A stretch of 64,000 bases of DNA, taken from Rhizobium ecuadorense (GTDB lineage Bacteria; Pseudomonadota; Alphaproteobacteria; Rhizobiales; Rhizobiaceae). Positions within the stretch are counted from its first letter, which is position 1. Each line of letters opens with the position of its first letter. Location of the stretch: the NCBI RefSeq assembly GCF_001187535.1, contig NZ_LFIO01001065.1, positions 62,001 to 126,000 of the forward strand, read 5' to 3'. A program made the position numbers and the translations under genes. A model generated the notes under the pieces. That model was not told where the DNA came from. It did no database searches and saw only the letters and a program-made list of their open reading frames with translations. Positions 10,136-19,800 of this stretch are shown here, one piece after another.

Positions 10136-11067
10136 CCGCTCCCGCCAGCCCATTTCCTGCGATGAGCCGCCGCGAATGGCTGCTGTCCGACCGGCCGCAA
10201 TCGCGCCTGCAGGCCCGCCTCGGCCGCGCCTATGTCACCTGGCGGCAGTTCACCGCCAACCGGCTCGCCGTCGTCGGCCTGCTGATCATCGTGGCGCTAC
10301 TTTTCATCGCCGCCTTCGCCAATCTCATCGCCACCCATGATCCCGTCGTCGGCGATCTGCGCAATGCCCGGCTGCTGCCACCGGGAACGGCTGAATACCT
10401 GCTCGGCACCGACGACCAGGGCCGCGATATCTATTCGCGGCTGATCTACGGATCGCGATTGACGCTGTTCGTCATCGTGCTGGTCGCCGTCATCTCGGCG
10501 CCGATCGGGCTGATCGTCGGCACGGTCTCCGGATATGCCGGTGGCTGGGTCGATGCGACGCTGATGCGTATCACCGATATCTTCCTCGCCTTTCCGAAGC
10601 TGGTGCTGGCGCTCGCCTTCGTCGCAGCCCTCGGTCCCGGCATCCAGAACGCGATCATCGCCATCGCCATCACCTCATGGCCGCCCTATGCCCGCATCGC
10701 CCGCGCCGAGACGCTGACAGTCCGGCGGTCCGATTATATCTCGGCGGTGAAGCTGATGGGCGCCTCGCCGTTCCGCATCATCCTGCGCCATGTGATGCCG
10801 CTCTGCATCTCCTCGCTGATCGTGCGCGTGACGCTCGACATGGCGGGCATCATCCTGACGGCGGCCGGTCTCGGCTTCCTCGGTCTCGGGGCACAGCCGC
10901 CGCTGCCGGAATGGGGGGCGATGATCGCCTCGGGACGGCGCTTCATCCTCGATCAATGGTGGGTCGCGGCGATGCCCGGCATCGCCATCCTCATCGTCAG
11001 CCTCGGTTTCAATCTGCTCGGCGACGGCCTGCGCGACGCGCTCGATCCGAAGGAGGCCGGCCAGTGA
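10132..11067 (+). CDS. Peptide ABC transporter permease (DppC-type)
   Basis: Second permease of the peptide importer, 311 residues. The N-terminal FTANRLAVVGLLIIVALLFIAAFANLIA is the usual DppC transmembrane anchor; GTDDQGRDIYSRLIYGSR is the conserved periplasmic motif; the EAA loop SAVKLMGASPFRIILRHVMP lies near residue 205. The ATG at 10132 overlaps the previous stop. The end overlaps the GTG of the following ATPase gene by 4 bp. Confidence 0.9.
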   Translation: MTAPASPFPAMSRREWLLSDRPQSRLQARLGRAYVTWRQFTANRLAVVGLLIIVALLFIAAFANLIATHDPVVGDLRNARLLPPGTAEYLLGTDDQGRDIYSRLIYGSRLTLFVIVLVAVISAPIGLIVGTVSGYAGGWVDATLMRITDIFLAFPKLVLALAFVAALGPGIQNAIIAIAITSWPPYARIARAETLTVRRSDYISAVKLMGASPFRIILRHVMPLCISSLIVRVTLDMAGIILTAAGLGFLGLGAQPPLPEWGAMIASGRRFILDQWWVAAMPGIAILIVSLGFNLLGDGLRDALDPKEAGQ

Positions 11068-11897
11068 CGACACTTCTGACGGTCGATAAGCTCAAGGTCA
11101 GCTATCCCACGCGCACCGGGGTGATCGAGGCCGTGCGCGGCGTCTCCTTCACGCTCGGCAAGGAACGGCTCGGCATCGTCGGCGAATCCGGCTCCGGCAA
11201 GTCGCAGACCGGCCGGGCGATCATGGGCCTGACGCCGAAACACGGCATCGTCACCGCCGACAGGCTTGAATTCAACGGCATCGACCTTCTCAAGGCGTCC
11301 GCCGGCGAAAGGCGCAGGCTGCGCGGGAAACGCATCGCCATGATCCTGCAGGATCCGAAATATTCGCTCGATCCTGTGATGACGATCGGCCGGCAGATCT
11401 GCGAAACCCTGCGCACGCACGAGAAGGTCGGCAAGGCGGAAGCGCGCGAGCGGGCGCTCGCCATGCTGGAGGCGGTGCAGATCCGCGATCCGAAACGTGT
11501 CTTCGACCTGCATCCGCATGAGGTTTCGGGCGGCATGGGGCAGCGCGCAATGATCGCCATGATGCTGATTGCCGGGCCTGAACTGCTGATCGCCGACGAG
11601 CCGACCTCGGCGCTCGACGTGACGGTGCAGCTCGATGTGCTCAGAATCATGGACAGGCTGGTGGCGGAGCGCGGCATGGGGCTGATCTTCGTCTCTCATG
11701 ATCTGAGGCTGGTCTCCTCCTTCTGCGACCGGGTCATCGTCATGTATGCCGGAAAGATCGTCGAGGAGCTCGCGGCCGCCGATCTCAGACATGCGCAGCA
11801 TCCCTATACGCAAGGCTTGCTGAACTGCATGCCCGAGATCGGCCAGAACCGTCATCCGCTGCCGGTGCTCGATCGCAGGCCGGAGTGGGCGGCATGA
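11064..11897 (+). CDS. Peptide ABC transporter ATP-binding protein (DppD-type)
   Basis: ATPase of 277 residues. Walker A is GESGSGKSQ (the last residue is Gln instead of the usual Ser/Thr, which is seen in DppD-type proteins), the signature is VSGGMGQRAMIAMML, and Walker B is LLIADEPTSALDVT. The GTG start at 11064 overlaps the previous stop as GTGA and has AGGAGG at 11051-11056. It works as a pair with the next ATPase. Its C-terminal tail is shorter than in many DppD proteins, with only a rudimentary oligopeptide C-terminal extension. Confidence 0.88.
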   Translation: MTTLLTVDKLKVSYPTRTGVIEAVRGVSFTLGKERLGIVGESGSGKSQTGRAIMGLTPKHGIVTADRLEFNGIDLLKASAGERRRLRGKRIAMILQDPKYSLDPVMTIGRQICETLRTHEKVGKAEARERALAMLEAVQIRDPKRVFDLHPHEVSGGMGQRAMIAMMLIAGPELLIADEPTSALDVTVQLDVLRIMDRLVAERGMGLIFVSHDLRLVSSFCDRVIVMYAGKIVEELAAADLRHAQHPYTQGLLNCMPEIGQNRHPLPVLDRRPEWAA

Positions 11898-12643
11898 GCG
11901 CAGCTTTAGAGGCCGACGACCTCAGCGTCGTCTATGATCAATTTCATGCGCTGAAAGACGTCAGCATCACGGTCGAAGGCGGCGAATCCTTCGGCCTCGT
12001 CGGTGAGTCCGGCTCGGGAAAATCGACCTTGCTCAGGGCCGTGGCCGGGCTGGCGCCGATCAGCGGCGGGGCGATACGCATCGATGGCGAAGCGCTGAAG
12101 GGTTCGAAGCGCAGCAAAACCTTCTATCGGCGCGTGCAAATGGTCTTTCAGGACCCCTATGGTTCGCTGCATCCGCGCCAGACGATAGACCGGCTCCTGC
12201 TCGAACCGCTGGCGATTCACGGCATTGGCGACAGCGAGATGCGCATCGCCCGCGCGCTTGACGAGGTCGGCCTCGGCAACGGCTTCCGTTTCCGCTATCC
12301 GCACCAGCTCTCCGGCGGCCAGCGGCAGCGGGTGGCGATCGCCCGGGCGCTGATCGTCGAGCCGTCGATCCTGCTGCTCGACGAGCCGACATCGGCGCTC
12401 GACGCCTCGGTGCAGGCCGAGGTGCTGAACCTCTTGGAGCAGATCCGGCGCGACCGCAAGCTCACCTTCGTGATGGTGAGCCATGATCTCGGCGTCATCA
12501 CCCATATGTGCGAAAGGCTGGCGGTCATGCGCAACGGCGCCGTTGTCGAACGCTTGAGTTCGAAAGATCTGGCAAGCGGTGCGGTTCATGAGGACTACAC
12601 GAGAAATTTGATGATCGCGAGCAAGGGCTTCGTCAAAGCCTGA
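11894..12643 (+). CDS. Peptide ABC transporter ATP-binding protein (DppF-type)
   Basis: ATPase of 249 residues with Walker A GESGSGKST, signature LSGGQRQRVAIARAL and Walker B ILLLDEPTSALDAS, followed by MVSHDLGVITHMC. The ATG at 11894 overlaps the preceding stop (ATGA); a GTG at 11885 in frame is less likely. It is the last gene of the peptide operon. The C-terminal zinc-cluster extension seen in longer DppF proteins is absent. Confidence 0.88.
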   Translation: MSAALEADDLSVVYDQFHALKDVSITVEGGESFGLVGESGSGKSTLLRAVAGLAPISGGAIRIDGEALKGSKRSKTFYRRVQMVFQDPYGSLHPRQTIDRLLLEPLAIHGIGDSEMRIARALDEVGLGNGFRFRYPHQLSGGQRQRVAIARALIVEPSILLLDEPTSALDASVQAEVLNLLEQIRRDRKLTFVMVSHDLGVITHMCERLAVMRNGAVVERLSSKDLASGAVHEDYTRNLMIASKGFVKA

Positions 12644-12651
12644 AGGGTAAT

Positions 12652-12671
12652 CTTTTCAATTCCTTGAAAAG
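12652..12671 (+). terminator. AT-rich hairpin after the peptide operon
   Basis: Perfect 8-bp inverted repeat CTTTTCAA / TTGAAAAG with a TTCC loop, 9 bp after the last ATPase gene. It lacks a following T-tract, so it may be a weak terminator or an mRNA 3-prime stabiliser. Confidence 0.4.
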
Positions 12672-12733
12672 AAAAGACCGGCGGTGGCGTTAAGGATAAG
12701 ACTTCCTTAAAAGACGACCATTCAACTAGACTA

Positions 12734-12762
12734 TTGACAGCCGCCCCGCTTCTGTCATGATC
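12734..12762 (+). promoter_or_regulatory. Possible sigma-70 promoter for the small gene at 12806
   Basis: TTGACA at 12734-12739 matches the -35 consensus fully; 17 bp later ATGATC is a weak -10. It lies about 45 bp before the ATG of the small coding sequence. Confidence 0.35.
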
Positions 12763-12805
12763 CTGTTAACGATTGTTAGCTTTCGTGATCAATGGAGGTT
12801 GAGGC

Positions 12806-12994
12806 ATGTTCTTTCTCGGTGGGATGACCATGGGCTACCTCGATCCTCCCGTGAAAGCCGATCGCCGGGACCAGGCTTCGGTCTCCATTCCTGCGGAAAA
12901 GGATCGTCGGCTGATCGAGATCCCCGCCAACCCGTCTCAGACCGAAGACGCCGTCGAGCGCTCGTGGATCTGGGCATGGCGCACAGTCTGCTAA
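12806..12994 (+). CDS. Small hypothetical protein, 62 aa
   Basis: A 62-residue open frame starting MFFLGGMTMGYLDPP and rich in charged residues in the middle (KADRRDQ, AEKDRR), ending with the Trp-rich SWIWAWRTVC. GGAGG at 12794-12798 stands 7 bp before the ATG, and a possible TTGACA promoter lies upstream, which is why I call it real. It resembles no family I recognise. A cysteine is the last residue. The stop codon falls in the first of three short CTGCTAAAA repeats. Confidence 0.5.
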   Translation: MFFLGGMTMGYLDPPVKADRRDQASVSIPAEKDRRLIEIPANPSQTEDAVERSWIWAWRTVC

Positions 12995-13028
12995 AAAGCG
13001 GGCTGCTAAAAAGACGAACTGCTAAAAG
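12988..13028. repeat. Three short direct repeats CTGCTAAAA(A)G
   Basis: Copies at 12988-12998, 13003-13013 and 13019-13028, spaced 15-16 bp. The first overlaps the stop codon of the 62-aa gene. Origin by slippage is likely; an alternative is a stop-codon-proximal regulatory site. Confidence 0.6.
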
Positions 13029-13152
13029 GGCTGGTTGAATTTTCTCTTTCGTTCGCTCTGGACGGAAATTTATCTCTACCTACTTGATAGAGAAAATAAG
13101 AATATGACCGCGAGCCGCACAACCGGCCGCTTAAAAACAACGGAGGCGACAT

Positions 13153-13317
13153 ATGGCAGATCTGGGTATTTCGCATGCTCACGTGAACCAGTACGGTTCC
13201 GCAGCGACCAAGAAGCCGATCACCACGCGCCATAGGCTTCAGATGGCGGTCCATGGAGCAATCTTCACGGCGGCATTCCTGTTCGTCGTGGCCATGGTTT
13301 GCGGGATCGTCGGGTAA
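13153..13317 (+). CDS. Small single-pass membrane protein, 54 aa
   Basis: A 54-residue protein beginning MADLGISHAHVNQYGS. The N-terminal half is polar and basic (ATKKPITTRHR); residues 34-53 (GAIFTAAFLFVVAMVCGIVG) form one transmembrane segment, predicting a cytoplasmic N-terminus and a C-terminus at the membrane face. GGAGG at 13142-13146 is 6 bp before the ATG. No family recognised. It sits alone between the 62-aa gene and ndvB. Confidence 0.6.
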   Translation: MADLGISHAHVNQYGSAATKKPITTRHRLQMAVHGAIFTAAFLFVVAMVCGIVG

Positions 13318-13879
13318 TCGGCGAGTGATAGACGCGGCAGATGCCGGCGTTGCGGCGGTTATCGCCTTTTCTGGTTGATCGGAATCCGATCTTCCTCTTC
13401 GTTCTTCTGTACTTTTTCATGTCATCATGGGCGGCCGCATCGAACTTCTCGTGCGACGCATTTCGATCCCGTGTCTGCATGTCGCCGTTTTGAATCGGTG
13501 GTGCCACCCGTCCGGGATCGCATGTTTTTTCCTGAAATCGAAGAGTTCTTGCATTGCCGGAACCAGGATCCGGCATTGTGTCGTTCGCGCGGTCCCCAGC
13601 CCGCCAGCCGCGGCGCGCATGCCTCTTGACTTGAATTATCCCGATGATGTCCAATTTTCGACATGGCTTTCGCCGAGAGGGTATCGAGGGTCTTGATCAC
13701 CCGTCGGGCCGCGCCCTGGATCGGGGTCTAGCCCGTTCGCATCGCTCGGCCCAAGCGTCATTTATCCCGGCTTCATCGATCTTCGAAGAATCGGGCTCCG
13801 TTCATGTAGCAGTCATGATAAGCAGTGCAAAAGGCTGGGCAAAACAGCCATAACTTCGTTTGGATCCAGAACCGAACCC
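13318..13879. other. 562-bp region without a supported gene upstream of ndvB
   Basis: Several frames are open here but none has a ribosome binding site together with believable protein sequence. Small structures: ATGTC / GACAT at 13647-13664, and a GGCTG / CAGCC hairpin about 40 bp before ndvB. The ndvB promoter must be in this stretch, but I cannot assign it. Confidence 0.4.
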
Positions 13880-16800
13880 ATGTCTATTTCTAATCTTTCT
13901 CCGAGCCTTCCGCGCGAACCCGAGACCAAGCAGATCGATCACAACGATTCGATCCGCTCGACCTATCTTGCCATCGAGGACATCAAGGCGATGGGCGATG
14001 CGGTCGCCCGTGGCGGCGTCGACCGGCTGCCGGCTTTTGCCGCCTTCGATTTCTTCGCGCGCCACAAGGAAAACGAGAAGGAAATTCTGCGCGTCTACCG
14101 GACCACGGCGACCGACGTCGAAGCCGGCGAGACGATTACGCCGGCGGCGGAATGGCTGCTGGACAATCACTATATCGTCGAAGAGGCGATCCAGGAGGTG
14201 CGGCGCGACTTCCCCCGCCGCTTCTATCGCGAATTGCCGACCATGACTGTCGGCGGTGTCGAGGTGCCGCGCACCCTCGTGCTGGCCTGGCTCTATGTCG
14301 CCCACACCCACAGCACGATCTCGCAGGAAAGCCTGACGGCGCTGGTCGACGGCTTTCAGGCCAGCGAGACGCTGAGGATCGGCGAGCTCTGGGCCTTGCC
14401 TTCGCTTGTGCGTTACGTGCTCGTCGAAAACCTTCGCCGCATTTCCAGCCGTGTCGAAGCCAGCCGCCGGCTGCGCCGCCGCGCCAACGAGGCGGCCGAC
14501 GAACTGGTGCGCCTGACCGATCCGGCCGCGGCCGCCAGCTATCTGAAGACGCTGGAACCGCTGGCCGAGGACAATACTTTCTCGACGCAGTTCCTCTATC
14601 GCATGCGTGACGGCTCGCAGACGTCGAGCCTGGCGATCACCTGGCTCGTGACGATGGGCAACATCATCCGCAGCCTTCGCGAGATCGACGATGCCGAATG
14701 GTCGGTCTGGGTCGAGCAGGTCAGCCATGTCGACAAGCTGCTTTGGGATCATTCGGACTACGGCATCCTCGATTCCGGCTCGCGCAACAAATATCGCAAA
14801 CAGATCGAAAAGCTGGCCAAACGCTCGCCGCTGACGGAAATGGAAATCGCCCAGCTGGCGCTCGACATGACGGATGCCGCCAAGGCCTCCGACGAACCGC
14901 AGACGCATGAACCGAATGTCGGCGGCTTCCTGTCCGGCGCGCAGCGGCCGAAGCTCGAGGCGCGGGCGAATTATCGCCCGACGGTCACCCAGCATTTCGT
15001 GCGGGCGGTACGCCAGTTCAACTGGCTGGCCATTGCCGTGCCCGTCATGCTGCTGACGGTCATCGCCATGGCGATCGTCGGCCGGTTCATGGCCAATGCC
15101 GGCATGGGGGCGATCGAAATCGCCCTGCTGCTGATCATGTTCTCACTGCCGGCGTCGGAGGGGGCGACAGGGCTCTTCAACACGGTGCTATCCTTCTTCG
15201 TGACGCCGGCGCGCCTCGTCGGCTACGAGTTCAAGGAAGGCATTCCGGAGGATGCGCGCACCCTGCTCGTGGTGCCCTGCCTCATCTCGAACCGCGACAG
15301 TGTCGACGACCACGTGCGCAATCTCGAGGTTCATTACCTCGCCAATCCGCGCGGCGAACTCTATTTCGCGCTGCTCAGCGATTGGCCGGACAGCGAGGCC
15401 GAGGAAACGCCCGCCGATCTCGAGGTTCTCGACTATGCCAGGCGCGAGATCGCCAATCTTTCCGCCCGCTATGCCTATGACGGCAAGACGCGTTTCTATC
15501 TGCTGCATCGCCGCCGCCTCTACAATCCCTCCGAAGGCGTGTGGATGGGCTGGGAACGCAAGCGCGGCAAGCTGCACGAGCTGAACATGCTCTTGCGCGG
15601 CGACCGCGACACGACCTATCTGCCGGGCGCCAATACCGTGCCGGCCAACGTGCAATATGTCATGACGCTCGATGCCGATACGCGCCTGATGCGCGATGCC
15701 GTCACCAAGCTCGTCGGCAAGCTCTATCATCCGATCAACCGGCCGGTCATCAATCCGAAAACCGGCCGTGTCGAAAGCGGCTACGGCGTGCTGCAGCCGC
15801 GTGTCACCCCGTCGCTGACGACGGGCAAGGACGCCTCGGTCTTCCAGCGCGTCTTTTCGATCAACCGCGGCCTCGATCCTTACGTCTTCACCGTTTCCGA
15901 CGTCTATCAGGATCTCGCCGGCGAAGGCACCTTCACCGGCAAGGGCCTCTATCATGTCGATGCCTTCGAAGCGTCGCTGAAGGGCCGGATCGACGAGAAC
16001 TCGGTGCTCAGCCATGATCTTCTCGAAGGCTCGATGGCGCGCTGCGCCCTCGTCACCGATCTCGAACTGGTGGAGGATTTTCCGATCCGCTACGAGGTTG
16101 AGACCTCGCGCCAGCATCGCTGGGCGCGCGGCGACTGGCAGCTGCTGCCCTATATGTTCAATCCGAAATACGGCGTCACGGCACTCGGCCGCTGGAAGAT
16201 GTTCGACAATCTGCGCCGCTCGCTGACGCCGATCGCCTGGTTCTTCGCCTCCGTACTCGGCTGGTATTTCATGGGTCCGCTCGGCGCGCTGATCTGGCAG
16301 ATTCTGCTGATCTTCTGCCTGTTCGTCGCGCCGACGCTGTCGCTGATCAACGGCATCATTCCGCGCACCAGCGATATCATCGCCCGCGCCCATCTCTATA
16401 CGGTCTGGTCCGATATTACCGCCGCCAATGCGCAGGTCGCACTGCGGATCGTCTTCATCGCCGATTCCGCGGCCATGATGGCCGATGCGATCGGCCGTTC
16501 GCTCTACCGCCTGTTCGTCAGCCGCAAGCTGATGCTGCAGTGGCGGACTGCCGCCAGCGTTCAGGCCGGCGGCCAGGGGACGCTGATCTCCTATTACAAA
16601 GGGATGTGGCATGCGCCGGTTCTGGCGCTGCTGGCACTCGGTTTTGCAGCCCTGCCCGGCGGCAGCGCCTTCGTCGTCGGCATTCCCTTCGCGCTGTTGT
16701 GGATCCTGTCGCCTGTCGTCGCCTGGTATGTCAGCCAGTCGGCCGAGACCGAGGACCGGCTCGAGGTCGCCGATTCAGTGTCGAGCGAGCTGCGCAAGAT

Positions 16801-19800
16801 CGCCCGGCGCACCTGGCGTTATTTCGAGACCTTCACCACCGCCGAACAGAACTATCTGCCGCCTGATAATATCCAGGAAACGCCGCATGTGATCGTCGCG
16901 GCGCGCACCTCGCCGACCAATATCGGCGTCTATCTGCTCTCCGTCGTCTCCGGCCGGCAATTCGGCTGGTTCTCCTTCGAGGAGACGCTCGAGCGGCTGG
17001 AGCAGACGATTTCGACGATCGACCGCATGGAGAAATTCCGCGGCCATCTGTTCAACTGGTATCACACCGATACGCTGCAGACGCTGGGGCCGCGCTATGT
17101 CTCGGCCGTCGACAGCGGCAATCTCGCCGGCCATCTGATCGCCATTTCGTCGGCCTGCCGCAACTGGGCCGAGGCGCCGTCCGCCCATATGCAGGGCAAT
17201 CTCGACGGTGTCGGCGACACGGCCGGCATTCTCGGCGAAGTGCTGGCGGATCTGCCCGATGACCGCAAGACCGTGCGGCCGCTGCGCCGGCGCCTGGAAG
17301 AGCGCATCGTCGGCTTCCAGAACGCGCTTGCCGCCGTCAAGCGCGAGCATGAATTCGCCTCGATCCGCATCATCAACCTTGCCGTTCTCGCCCGCGACAT
17401 CGAAAAGCTCGCCGCCAATCTCGACCATGAGGTCAAGTCGAAGCAGAGCGAAGAGGTCACCCAATGGGCGGCATCCCTGGTGAAGGTCTGCGAGGCGCAT
17501 ATATCGGACAGCACCTTCGACCTGTCCAAGGTCGATGCGCTGAGGCCGCGCCTGGTGGCGCTGCGCGACAAGGCCCGCGATCTGGCCTTCTCGATGGATT
17601 TCGGCTTCCTGTTCCGGCCGGAGCGGCGCCTGCTGTCGATCGGCTACCGCGTCGAAAGCGGTGAACTCGACCAGGCCTGCTACGACCTTCTTGCCTCGGA
17701 ATGCCGCCTGACCAGCCTGTTCGGCATTGCCAAGGGCGATCTGCCGACGGAGCACTGGTACCGCCTCGGCCGCCAGGTCGTGCCCGTGGGTTCGCGTGGC
17801 GCGCTGGTCTCCTGGTCCGGCTCGATGTTCGAATATCTGATGCCGCCGCTCGTCATGCAGGAGCGCGGCGGGGGCATTCTCAACCAGACCAACAATCTTG
17901 TTGTCGTCGAACAGATGAATTACGCCCGCAAGCTCGGCATTCCGTGGGGCATTTCGGAAGCGGCCTTCAATGCCCGCGACCATAACCTCAACTATCAGTA
18001 CACGAATTTCGGCGTGCCGACGCTCGGTCTGAAGCGCGGCCTCGGCCACAATGCGGTCATTGCGCCTTATGCCTCGCTGCTCGCCAGCCAGTACGACCCG
18101 CCGGGGGCGCTCGAAAATCTGCAGCGGCTGCGCAAGGTCGGTGCACTCGGCAAGTTCGGCTTCCACGATGCCGTTGACTTCACGCCGACGCGCGTGCCGG
18201 AAGGCAAGAAATGCGCCGTGGTCTACAATTATTATGCCCACCATCACGGCATGTCGATCGCAGCCGTCGCCAATGTCGCCTTCAACGGCCATCTGCGCGA
18301 GCTCTTCCACTCCGATCCGGTCATCGAGGCAGCGGAGCTTCTGTTGCAGGAAAAGGCGCCGCGCGACATTCCGGTCATGAGCGGCAAGCATGAATCCGAT
18401 ACGCCGGCCAGCATCCAGGACGATCTGCTGCGGCCTGAGATCAGGAAGATCAGCGATCCGGCGTCGCGCGACCGCGAACTCGTGCTCCTGTCGAACGGCC
18501 ATTATTCGCTGATGCTGACGGCGACAGGCGCCGGTTATTCCCGCTGGAACGGCCTTTCCGTTTCCCGCTGGAAAGCCGATCCGACCGAAGACCGCTGGGG
18601 CAGCTTCATCTTCCTGCGCGATACCGCCACGAATGAATGGTGGTCGACGACTTCCGAGCCGAAGGGTGTCGAGGGCGAAACGATCAAGGTCGAATTCGCC
18701 GACGAGAAGGCGCAGTTCACCAAGACGGTCGGCGACCTCACCAGCGAAGTGGAGTGCATCATCGCGACCGAGCATGATGCCGAGGCCCGCCGCGTCACCC
18801 TGCTCAACATGGGCACGGAAGACCGTTTCATCGAAGTCACCTCCTATCTCGAACCGGTGATCACCTCCGACGATACCGACAATGCGCATCCGGCATTCGC
18901 TCGGATGTTCGTCAAGACCGAGATCGGCAAGCGCGGCGACGTCATCCGCGCCGAACGTAACAAGCGCGATCCGAACGAGCCGAACATCAGCATCGCCCAT
19001 CTGATCGTCGACAATGCCGGCGATACCCGTCATACGGAATTCGAGACCGACCGGCGCAAGTTCATCGGCCGTGGCCGCAGCCTTGCCGATGCGGCGGCCT
19101 TCGATCCGGGGGCGACGCTTTCCGGCAGCGACGGCTTCATGCTCGATGCGGTGATGTCGCTGCGCCGCACCGTCCGCGTGCCGGCCGGCAAGAAAGTCAG
19201 CGTGATCTTCTGGACGATCGCAGCACCGAGCCGCGACGAAGTCGACAAGGCGGTCAACCGCTACCGTCATCCCGACGCCTTCACCCACGAGCTGGTCCAG
19301 GCCTGGACGCGCACGCAGGTGCAGATGCGCCATGTCGGCGTCACCTCGCAGCAGGCGGCGGCCTTCCAGCATCTCGGCCGCTACCTCGTCTATCCCGACA
19401 TGCAGCTGCGCAAGGACGAGGCGACCGTCGAGGCCGGCCTACAGTCGCAATCGGCGCTGTGGCCGCTGGCGATCTCCGGCGACTTCCCGATCTTCACGCT
19501 GCGCATCAACGACGACATGGATCTCGACATCGCCCGCGAGGCGCTGCTGGCGCAGGAATATCTGCGCTCGCGCGGCGTCACCGCCGATCTCGTCATCATG
19601 AACGAACGCGCCTCATCCTATGCGCAGGACATGCAGCACGCGCTCGACGCCATGTGCGAAAACGTCCGCCGCATGGGCCAGGCCGACGGGTTGCGCCAGC
19701 ATATCTTCGCGGTTCGCAAGGACCTGATGGAGGAGAGCACCTATCATGCGCTGATCGCGGCTTCCCGCGTTACGCTGCATACGAAGAACGGCAAGGTGGT

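Noticed and set aside
16775..19372. 865-codon minus-strand frame inside ndvB
   Set aside because: Antisense shadow with no domain and no ribosome binding site.
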